A stretch of DNA of 64,000 nucleotides from Myroides sp. JBRI-B21084 (GTDB lineage Bacteria > Bacteroidota > Bacteroidia > Flavobacteriales > Flavobacteriaceae): NCBI RefSeq assembly GCF_030545015.1, contig NZ_CP120653.1:930001-994000 (forward strand), given 5' to 3'. Below, one piece after another: positions 57,918-64,000 of the stretch (positions are counted from its first letter, which is position 1; every line of letters starts with the position of its first letter). Below the pieces are notes generated by a model. It worked only from the letters and a program-made list of their open reading frames with translations. It did no database searches and was not told the DNA's origin. The translations under genes were made by a program, and so were the position numbers.

Positions 57918-58601
57918 ATGAAAAAAATGTTTTTATCTTTAGCAACTATTGCATTTGTTGCTGCAGGTTCTTTAACGGTTACTTCTTGTGGGGATGATGA
58001 TTCAAATCCAACACCAACACCAACACCAACACCAACTTTAACAAAGAATTTTATTCAAGTTAACAACGATCAAGAAGAGATTACTTATTCTTTGTATGCT
58101 GTTCATAGAGACGGTACTGGTTCTGCTCCAATAAAAGAATATACATTACAAGATGGTACTGTAGTTGCTGCTTTTGAATTTATTTCTCACAATGGTGATG
58201 CAGTTACAACTTTTGGTACAGCTGAAACATGGACTACTTTGTTAACAAAAGTTGATACCTCTATTCCTGTAGGAACTGCAGGTAGATATGTATTACCATT
58301 TACTACTGAAGGTTCTACTTTATTAGGTGGTTTTTCAACTACATTTAATGATACAGATTATTCTTACGCAGCTGAAGCAGAATTTGATGTAGTAGATTTA
58401 AATTATGGTTCAGAAACTGAGCCGGCTACAATGACTTATACGTTGTCTGGAACTGATGCAGATGATACTTCTATTATGTTAAAAACTAATTTAGAAGGTG
58501 AAATTGATGGATTATATTCATTAAATGCTAGTTCAGCTAAAGGTTTAGGTAGAATTAATCCTAAAAATGGACAATTAACAAAAATTAAATCATTAAACTA
58601 A
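57918..58601 (+). CDS. Putative surface lipoprotein with Pro-Thr repeat
   Basis: 227 residues. Lipobox ending TVTSC (about Cys24) followed by GDDDSN, an acidic export signal that in Bacteroidota sends lipoproteins to the cell surface. A short (PT)n linker (TPTPTPTPT) comes next, then a beta-rich domain I do not recognise (VVAAFEFISHNGDAVTTFG; GLYSLNASSAKGLG). Monocistronic, with terminator. Confidence 0.75.
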   Translation: MKKMFLSLATIAFVAAGSLTVTSCGDDDSNPTPTPTPTPTLTKNFIQVNNDQEEITYSLYAVHRDGTGSAPIKEYTLQDGTVVAAFEFISHNGDAVTTFGTAETWTTLLTKVDTSIPVGTAGRYVLPFTTEGSTLLGGFSTTFNDTDYSYAAEAEFDVVDLNYGSETEPATMTYTLSGTDADDTSIMLKTNLEGEIDGLYSLNASSAKGLGRINPKNGQLTKIKSLN

Positions 58602-58623
58602 TTTTAAATTAGTATAATAAATA

Positions 58624-58651
58624 AAACCCTGATTAAAGTCAGGGTTTTTTT
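58624..58651 (+). terminator. Terminator after the 57918 lipoprotein gene
   Basis: AAACCCTGA / TCAGGGTTT stem, loop TTAAAG, then TTTTT. Confidence 0.88.
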
Positions 58652-58660
58652 ATGTAATAA

Positions 58661-58683
58661 AAGTAGCATTTATTATGCTACTT
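58661..58683 (-). terminator. Terminator after the coiled-coil lipoprotein gene (minus strand)
   Basis: AAGTAGCAT / ATGCTACTT stem with a 5-base loop; only a short T run (TTTTA) follows on the minus strand. Confidence 0.6.
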
Positions 58684-58698
58684 AATATAAATACAAAA

Positions 58699-59196
58699 TT
58701 AGTTTAATTTTGTTTTAGTAAATTCAGCTCCTTTTTCTACAGCTTTTTTACCTGCTTGTTGAATTTCTTCTTTGCTTTTTACAACTTCAGTTTTTACTTC
58801 TTCTACTTTTTTGTCAGTATTTTTTACTGCATTTTTTACTGAAGTACTAGCTTTGCTTGCAGCAGCACTAGCTTGTTGTTTTACTTCTTCTGCAGTAGAA
58901 ATAGCTTCACCTTTTAAAGTAGCTAATGCAGCTTTAGCATCGTTTAATTTTTTAGTAGCAGCTTGTTTTTCTTCAACAGTTACCGCTTTTTTCAATTCTT
59001 CTTCAGCTTCTTTAATTTTAGCTTCTAAAGATTCTACTGTATCAGTTACTTCTTCTGTAACTTGAGCTAATGTGTCTTGTACTTGTTCAGTTAATGAGTC
59101 TAATTTGTTTTCTAAATTTTCAGCAGCAGCTTCTTTTTTACAAGATGTGAATACTAATCCACCAATAACTGCCATAGTTAAAACGATTTTTTTCAT
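58699..59196 (-). CDS. Coiled-coil lipoprotein, LEA/apolipoprotein-like
   Basis: 165 residues. Lipobox VFTSC (Cys19) followed by KKEAAAEN. The remainder is almost wholly helical with Ala/Lys/Glu/Val heptads (LEAKIKEAEEELKKAV; AEEVKQQASAAASKAS), like LEA proteins or apolipoprotein E-type repeats. Such proteins help with stress or envelope spacing; function unproven. Transcribed away from the plug gene. Confidence 0.75.
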   Translation of the reverse strand: MKKIVLTMAVIGGLVFTSCKKEAAAENLENKLDSLTEQVQDTLAQVTEEVTDTVESLEAKIKEAEEELKKAVTVEEKQAATKKLNDAKAALATLKGEAISTAEEVKQQASAAASKASTSVKNAVKNTDKKVEEVKTEVVKSKEEIQQAGKKAVEKGAEFTKTKLN

Positions 59197-59296
59197 AATA
59201 AATTATTTATTTAATTTCATGCAAAATAAAACAATTTTATTTACAGATTTTAAAAAATATCAAAAAAAATTAAATTAATGATTTATAAATGATTAC

Positions 59297-59304
59297 TATC
59301 TTTA
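59297..59304 (+). promoter_or_regulatory. Candidate -7 box of the plug gene
   Basis: TATCTTTA lies 24 bases before the ATG at 59328, supporting that start over an earlier in-frame ATG at 59289. Confidence 0.4.
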
Positions 59305-59327
59305 CAATTGTCAAAATAAAAGATTGT

Positions 59328-60572
59328 ATGAGAAAAATTTTGGTTTTTTTAATTGTATTCATTTCAGCTTTAAATGTAGATGCAATGAATGATCCTTATT
59401 ATATTAAATCAGTTGCATTTACACAAAGTAGTAGTGAAAATTTAGCGTTAGTGCCAATTTTTAGATTGAACGAACCTTTTGTTTTTTCTTTTGAAGATTT
59501 AAATGGAATAGAAACCGATTATTTTTATAAAATTGTTCATTGTGATGAAAATTGGCAGCCATCAAACTTAAAAATTACCGAATATATTAGTGGAATTCAA
59601 CCCTCGCGATTTGTAAGCTATCAAACATCATTTAATACTTTTCAGCCTTTTGTGCATTATTCGGTTCAGCTACCAAACAGTAATACAAAAATTACAATAA
59701 GTGGTAATTATATTATTGAAATTTATAATGATGCCAATGAAAAAGTAATTGAACGCCGTTTTGTTTTATATGAAGATTTAGCCAAAGTTGCATTAGAAGT
59801 AAAGAAAACACGTAATTTAAACGCATCGCCTTTTAAGCAAAATATCTATTTAAATATTGATTTTGAAACTTTACAACTGCAAAACCCTAAGCAAAATGTA
59901 CAAGTAGTTGTTTTGCAAAACGGACAATGGTATAATGCGCTTACCCAAATAAAACCTCAATATGTTATTAGTAATCAATTCAAATATCAATATGATGAGG
60001 AAACTAATTTTTGGGCAGGAAATGAATTTTTGTATTTTGATAACAGCGATATGCGACAAGTAAATAACACAGTTGAACGTATCTCTAGAACCGATTTGTT
60101 CCAAACGTTTCTATGGCCTAAAATTGCCCAAAGCACTAATAAATCCTATAGTTTTTATCAGGATGTTAATGGCGGTTTTAAATCAAGAAATGCTTTAAGA
60201 GGAAATAATATAACTGAAGCTGACTACGCTTGGGTTTATTTTGGATATAAACTAAATAAGTTACCAAGTAATCAAAAATTATACATAGTTGGTATGTTTA
60301 ATAACTATCAATTAACACCTGATTATGAGTTACAATATGATGATACAAATGATTTGTATAAAACGGCTTTACTACTAAAACAAGGTTTTACTAATTATAA
60401 ATATGTAATAACTAATGAAGATGGAAAAGTTTTAGAAAATTTAAATCCCGAAGGAAATTTTTTTGAAACTGAAAATGAGTATTATGCTCTGGTTTATTAC
60501 AAAGCAGAAACCGATAGGTTTGCCAGAGTTATAGGTTTAGGTAAAGCAGATAGTAAACTTATTACTAATTAA
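59328..60572 (+). CDS. T9SS plug protein (DUF5103)
   Basis: 414 residues from the ATG at 59328, which gives a proper signal peptide (MRKILVFLIVFISALNVDA). NDPYYIKSVAF and FSFEDLNGIETDYFYKIVHC are the start of DUF5103, the Plug that caps the periplasmic end of the SprA pore when PorV is absent (known from the F. johnsoniae SprA complex). A C-terminal Ig-like domain (about 320-405; LYIVGMFNNYQL) follows. Fourth T9SS gene in the window. Confidence 0.88.
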   Translation: MRKILVFLIVFISALNVDAMNDPYYIKSVAFTQSSSENLALVPIFRLNEPFVFSFEDLNGIETDYFYKIVHCDENWQPSNLKITEYISGIQPSRFVSYQTSFNTFQPFVHYSVQLPNSNTKITISGNYIIEIYNDANEKVIERRFVLYEDLAKVALEVKKTRNLNASPFKQNIYLNIDFETLQLQNPKQNVQVVVLQNGQWYNALTQIKPQYVISNQFKYQYDEETNFWAGNEFLYFDNSDMRQVNNTVERISRTDLFQTFLWPKIAQSTNKSYSFYQDVNGGFKSRNALRGNNITEADYAWVYFGYKLNKLPSNQKLYIVGMFNNYQLTPDYELQYDDTNDLYKTALLLKQGFTNYKYVITNEDGKVLENLNPEGNFFETENEYYALVYYKAETDRFARVIGLGKADSKLITN

Positions 60573-60583
60573 AAATTTATTTG

Positions 60584-60591
60584 TAATTTTG
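60584..60591 (+). promoter_or_regulatory. Candidate -7 box of apaG
   Basis: TAATTTTG, 16 bases before the apaG ATG; no clear -33 element. Confidence 0.35.
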
Positions 60592-60607
60592 AATAAATTT
60601 CTAAAAA

Positions 60608-60994
60608 ATGGTTTCAAAAATCACACATGGAATAAAAGTAAGTGTTAAAGTACAATTTGCTAGTAAGCAACTGCATTTAAAAAACCTTGTGAATTTTTTT
60701 AACTACGAAATTACAATTGATAATGAGGGAAATGATAAAGTACAGCTTTTAAAACGTCATTGGATTATTAAAGATGCTTTAAACGGTATTGAAACCGTTA
60801 CCGGTGAAGGAGTAATTGGGCAACAACCTATTTTGTTATGCAACGAAACATTTCAATACATTTCAGGAGCCTATATTGTTGGTCAAATTGGTAGTATGCA
60901 AGGTTATTATACATTTTTTAATTTTAATACCAGTAAAACCTTTCATGTACAAATTCCCCTTTTTAACATGAGTGTACCCTATATATTCAACTAA
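60608..60994 (+). CDS. apaG: ApaG domain protein
   Basis: 128 residues, the standard single-domain ApaG beta-sandwich. Conserved: ITHGIKVSVKVQF, VQLLKRHWIIKD, GEGVIGQQPIL, YISGAYIVGQIGSMQGYY. Linked to cobalt/magnesium efflux phenotypes in Salmonella; the biochemical role is unknown. It is followed by pruA 18 bases on. Confidence 0.93.
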   Translation: MVSKITHGIKVSVKVQFASKQLHLKNLVNFFNYEITIDNEGNDKVQLLKRHWIIKDALNGIETVTGEGVIGQQPILLCNETFQYISGAYIVGQIGSMQGYYTFFNFNTSKTFHVQIPLFNMSVPYIFN

Positions 60995-61012
60995 AATAAA
61001 AATAATAAACAA

Positions 61013-62638
61013 ATGTCTACAGGATTTTTTAACGTTCCGGTTGCCGTGAACGAACCCGTAAAAACATACGCACCAGGAACTATTGAACGCGAAGAAGTTC
61101 AAAAAACCTTTAAAGAAATGTACAACACTACGGTTGATATTCCTTTATATATTGGTGGAAAAGAAATACGTACGGGTAATACCAAAAACTTATTTCCTCC
61201 GTTTGATCATCAACATCACTTAGGTATTTATCATACCGCAAGTAAAGAAAATATTCAAGACGCCATTCAATCAGCTTTAGCAGCACGAGTAAAATGGTCG
61301 CAAATGGCTTGGGAGCACCGCGCTTCTATTTTCTTAAAAGCAGCCGAATTAATTGCAGGACCATACCGCGCTAAAATTAATGCAGCAACAATGATTGCAC
61401 AAGGTAAAACTGTACATCAAGCTGAAATTGATTCAGCATGTGAATTAATAGACTTTTTACGTTTTAATGTGCAATACATGACCGAAATTTACAAACAACA
61501 ACCTATTTCGGCTAAAGGTATTTGGAATAGAGTAGAACAACGTCCGTTAGAAGGTTTTGTTTACGCAATTACTCCTTTTAACTTCACAGCTATTGCAGGT
61601 AACTTACCTTCGTGTGTTGCTATGATGGGTAATGTGGTTGTTTGGAAACCAGCAGCTACGCAAATTTTTTCTGCAAATGTAATTGTAGAAGTATTTAAAA
61701 AAGCAGGATTACCAGATGGTGTAATTAATGTAATTTATGGAGATTCATCAATGATTACAAATACCATTTTAGATTCTGCCGATTTTGCAGGAATTCATTT
61801 TACTGGATCAACAGGTGTATTTAACGACTTTTGGAAAACTATTGGTACAAACATCAGTAAATACAAAACATACCCACGAATTGTTGGAGAAACAGGTGGT
61901 AAAGATTTTGTTTGGGCACACCCAACATCAAACGCTAAAGAAGTAGCTACCGCCTTATCACGTGGTGCTTTTGAATACCAAGGTCAAAAATGTTCTGCAG
62001 CTTCTCGTGCTTATATTCCAGCTTCATTATGGGAAGATATTAAGAACTATGTGATTGCAGACGTTAATTCATTTAAAATGGGTTCGCCAGAAGATATGAG
62101 CAACTTTATGTCGGCTGTAATTTCTGAATCATCTTTTGATAAACTAGCCAAAGCAATTGATGATGCAAAAGCATCAAACGAAGCAGAAATTGTTGTAGGT
62201 GGTGGATATGATAAATCGAAAGGTTGGTTTATTGAACCAACTGTAATTGTTACTACAAATCCTAAATACGACACAATGGAGCGTGAATTGTTTGGCCCTG
62301 TGTTAACTGTTTATGTTTATGAAGATGCAAAATGGGAAGAAAGTTTGCAATTAGTTGATAGTACTTCGGAATACGCATTAACAGGAGCAATATTTTCGGG
62401 CTGTAGATATGCAATTGAAACAGCAACTAAAGCGTTAGAAAACGCAGCTGGTAATTTTTATATTAACGATAAGCCAACAGGTGCAGTAGTTGGGCAACAA
62501 CCTTTTGGTGGTGCTCGTGGATCAGGAACTAATGATAAAGCTGGTTCTATGATTAACTTATTGCGTTGGGTTTCGCCACGTACAATTAAAGAAACTTTTG
62601 TACCTGATACTGATTATAGATATCCGTTTTTAGGTTAA
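61013..62638 (+). CDS. pruA: L-glutamate gamma-semialdehyde dehydrogenase
   Basis: 541 residues. NAD-dependent 1-pyrroline-5-carboxylate dehydrogenase of proline catabolism. The ALDH elements are present: GETGGKDFVWAHP (general base region), catalytic Cys in EYQGQKCSAASRAY, ELFGPVLTVYVY and FGGARGSGTNDKAG. It is the stand-alone P5CDH of the human ALDH4A1 type, about 540 residues, rather than the bifunctional PutA. No proline dehydrogenase is nearby. Confidence 0.95.
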   Translation: MSTGFFNVPVAVNEPVKTYAPGTIEREEVQKTFKEMYNTTVDIPLYIGGKEIRTGNTKNLFPPFDHQHHLGIYHTASKENIQDAIQSALAARVKWSQMAWEHRASIFLKAAELIAGPYRAKINAATMIAQGKTVHQAEIDSACELIDFLRFNVQYMTEIYKQQPISAKGIWNRVEQRPLEGFVYAITPFNFTAIAGNLPSCVAMMGNVVVWKPAATQIFSANVIVEVFKKAGLPDGVINVIYGDSSMITNTILDSADFAGIHFTGSTGVFNDFWKTIGTNISKYKTYPRIVGETGGKDFVWAHPTSNAKEVATALSRGAFEYQGQKCSAASRAYIPASLWEDIKNYVIADVNSFKMGSPEDMSNFMSAVISESSFDKLAKAIDDAKASNEAEIVVGGGYDKSKGWFIEPTVIVTTNPKYDTMERELFGPVLTVYVYEDAKWEESLQLVDSTSEYALTGAIFSGCRYAIETATKALENAAGNFYINDKPTGAVVGQQPFGGARGSGTNDKAGSMINLLRWVSPRTIKETFVPDTDYRYPFLG

Positions 62639-62647
62639 TCTTAATAC

Positions 62648-62678
62648 AAAAATGCCCTGATTTTTTCAGGGCATTTTT
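62648..62678. terminator. Bidirectional terminator
   Basis: AAATGCCCTGA / TCAGGGCATTT stem with a 5-base T loop and A/T runs on both sides; shared by pruA and the PhnB-like gene. Confidence 0.88.
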
Positions 62679-62686
62679 ATGTTTTT

Positions 62687-63148
62687 TTAAAAAGCATCAA
62701 TTATTATTTTTTTCATTTGCGTTAGTTTGTTAAAAGCATTTGGTTTTTTACTTAATTCGTTCCAATTTTCTGGACAAATTTGCCAGCTTATGCCGTATTT
62801 ATCTTTTAGCCAACCGCAAAAACTTTCGGCGCCACCATTCGCTGTAAGTGCATTCCAATAATAATCTATCTCAGTTTGGTTTTTACAAGGAATCATAAAT
62901 GAAACCGACTCGTTAAAAAGAAAAGGTCCGTTTGCATTTATCGCAATAAAATGCATCTTTAAAATTTCAAATTCGATAGATAGTATTTTTCCAGAATACG
63001 CTTTATTGAAATCAGGTAAACCTTCTTGTTCATTTAAAGGGTAGTAATTGGTTTGTAATATCTTACCATCATTAAATACAGATAAATAATAAGTTACAGC
63101 TTCGAGAGCATTGCCATTAAACCATAAGTTGGGTGTAATTTTTTGCAT
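62687..63148 (-). CDS. PhnB-like VOC-fold protein
   Basis: 153 residues of the PhnB/3-dmu-9_3-mt family, a glyoxalase-fold group of unknown function. ITPNLWFNGNALEAVTYYLSVF, FIAINANGPFLFNESVSFMI, CGWLKDKYGISWQICP are the family blocks. The frequent name 3-demethylubiquinone methyltransferase is a database error for this fold. Confidence 0.85.
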   Translation of the reverse strand: MQKITPNLWFNGNALEAVTYYLSVFNDGKILQTNYYPLNEQEGLPDFNKAYSGKILSIEFEILKMHFIAINANGPFLFNESVSFMIPCKNQTEIDYYWNALTANGGAESFCGWLKDKYGISWQICPENWNELSKKPNAFNKLTQMKKIIIDAF

Positions 63149-63200
63149 TTTAATTAAAATATTTTAAAAGCGTTTAGTTTGAATATAAAGTTTATACATT

Positions 63201-64000
63201 TTAATAATTTAAATTCAATCCAAAGCCTATCCCCATATCACTGTCATAATGCGTTCGTAGTCTTAAATTTTTATTTAAAATATATTGTAAATCACCCATG
63301 TATTCTTTATCTGTATTAATCATAAATCCAGCTCTTAATCTTTTAGATAAAGGTATGTCTTCTCTCATTAGAGATAACCTAAAAATACCATCGTGATAAA
63401 GTTCAGCTTGTAAGTTTATTAACATTGGTAAAGTATACATTATACCTAAACTAATTGCTGATCTTTTATCTTTTTTATTTGTTTGTCCAAAAATGTTCGT
63501 TTCATTTACATCCATTGCTGTTTTTCGGTATCTAAAATCAAAACCAATAAAAGGCATAAACCATTGCATCTTACCTATATAACGGCCAAGGTGTGTTTCA
63601 GTTTCGTAGCCGTGATGATCATTGTACCCTAACCGCCATTCTGTGCCTAAACTCCAACGGGTGTTTTGAAGCATTAATTCTCCATCGTTTCCATTAGTTG
63701 CAAAATCGTTTTCGGCCATAAAATGTAATTCATTACTCTGTTTTTGTAATTTTTTATATGCCCATTTTTTATTTTTTAGATATTTATTAGGACTTTGATT
63801 TTCGTAACTAAAAACTCGGTTCATACCTGCCATCATATGATATAAAATGTGACAATGAAAAAACCAATCTCCTTCTAAATTGGCCTCAAATTCAATGATA
63901 TTTGTTTCCATTGGCATAATATCAACAACATTTTTTAAAGGTGCAAAATCACCTTTACCGTTTATTAATCTAAAATCATGTCCATGAAGATGCATTGGAT
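63201..64000 (-). CDS. Multicopper oxidase with C-terminal barrel-like domain, 3' part
   Basis: The frame continues past the right edge, so only the last 266 or so residues are seen. The first 60 hold the final cupredoxin domain with copper ligands: MHLHGHDF (HxH) and FFHCHILYHMMAGM (HCH...H....M, type 1 and trinuclear sites). The remaining 190 residues are unlike a multicopper oxidase: tandem amphipathic strands (LGTEWRLGY, MQWFMPFIGFDFRY, SLGIMYTLPMLINLQAELY, GIGFGLNLNY) like the CopB copper-resistance outer-membrane barrel. CopA and CopB are separate neighbours in Pseudomonas; here they look fused. Confidence 0.8.
   Translation of the reverse strand, partial: PMHLHGHDFRLINGKGDFAPLKNVVDIMPMETNIIEFEANLEGDWFFHCHILYHMMAGMNRVFSYENQSPNKYLKNKKWAYKKLQKQSNELHFMAENDFATNGNDGELMLQNTRWSLGTEWRLGYNDHHGYETETHLGRYIGKMQWFMPFIGFDFRYRKTAMDVNETNIFGQTNKKDKRSAISLGIMYTLPMLINLQAELYHDGIFRLSLMREDIPLSKRLRAGFMINTDKEYMGDLQYILNKNLRLRTHYDSDMGIGFGLNLNY

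Noticed and set aside
58013-58036. Short ACACCA repeats as a tandem repeat array or CRISPR
   Set aside because: They encode a Pro-Thr linker in the lipoprotein and have no spacers. No CRISPR array was seen anywhere in the window.
62687-63148. 3-demethylubiquinone-9 3-methyltransferase
   Set aside because: The sequence is a VOC/PhnB fold with no methyltransferase motifs; the old name is a misannotation.

Overview
The window is AT-rich chromosomal DNA from a member of the Bacteroidota, class Flavobacteriia, most likely family Flavobacteriaceae (a Flavobacterium, Myroides or Paenimyroides relative; the genus cannot be fixed from here). The evidence is four type IX secretion (T9SS) genes (porU end, porV, porQ, plug), type B T9SS sorting domains, FabV, a multicopper oxidase with a barrel-like tail, promoters of the Bacteroidota form TTG-N19/22-TAnnTTTG, start codons without Shine-Dalgarno sequences, and the 16S 3' end GAACACCTCCTTTCT.

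Layout. 1-4000: the end of porU, then porV, cdd and ugd. 4000-6060: an accessory patch with a dispersed palindromic repeat, a broken RHS core, an orphan RHS tip and an overlapping lipoprotein gene. 6060-11700: an rRNA operon preceded by tRNA-Val and stacked promoters, in the order 16S, tRNA-Ile, tRNA-Ala, 23S, 5S, tandem terminators; a second copy of the dispersed repeat follows. 11.9-15.6 kb (minus): rluF, an alpha/beta hydrolase, a COG1579 protein that has lost its zinc cysteines, and a Nif3-like protein. 15.6-20.8 kb: lpxK, then two paralogous T9SS cargo proteins flanking a lipoprotein. 20.8-25.2 kb: a possible 20-residue peptide, PspC/PadR, DUF4442, an SDR protein and a lipoprotein superoxide dismutase. 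25.2-30 kb (minus): ACBP, psd, cdsA, a LUD protein, ftsH and rsfS, divergent from birA. 30.7-44.2 kb: msrB, a second hydrolase, an M48 protease, two MFS transporters, lon, porQ, cmk, DUF445, fabV and pssA. 44.3-48.2 kb: a PorV/PorQ-like barrel, an Lnb-like protein, a CpsB-like phosphatase and YitT. 48.2-52.9 kb: two membrane class III nucleotide cyclases in tandem. 52.9-64 kb: an M16 protease, an aromatic amino acid hydroxylase with a long C-terminal extension, lipoproteins, the T9SS plug, apaG, pruA, a PhnB-like protein and a multicopper oxidase cut by the window edge.

How they fit together. Much of the window serves the cell envelope: phospholipid synthesis (cdsA, psd, pssA), lipid A (lpxK), fatty acid synthesis (fabV), lipoprotein maturation (the Lnb-like gene), T9SS machinery and cargo, membrane protein quality control (ftsH, M48) and envelope antioxidants (SOD and MsrB, both made as lipoproteins).

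The most striking observation is the cyclase pair. The upstream protein (50889-52925) keeps the adenine-, ribose- and phosphate-contacting residues, including the transition-state Arg, but has lost a metal-binding Asp. The downstream protein (48227-50887) keeps both metal Asp residues but has Glu in place of that Arg, and carries an added HD phosphohydrolase domain. Together they would form one complete active site, the arrangement of the C1/C2 halves of animal transmembrane adenylyl cyclases.
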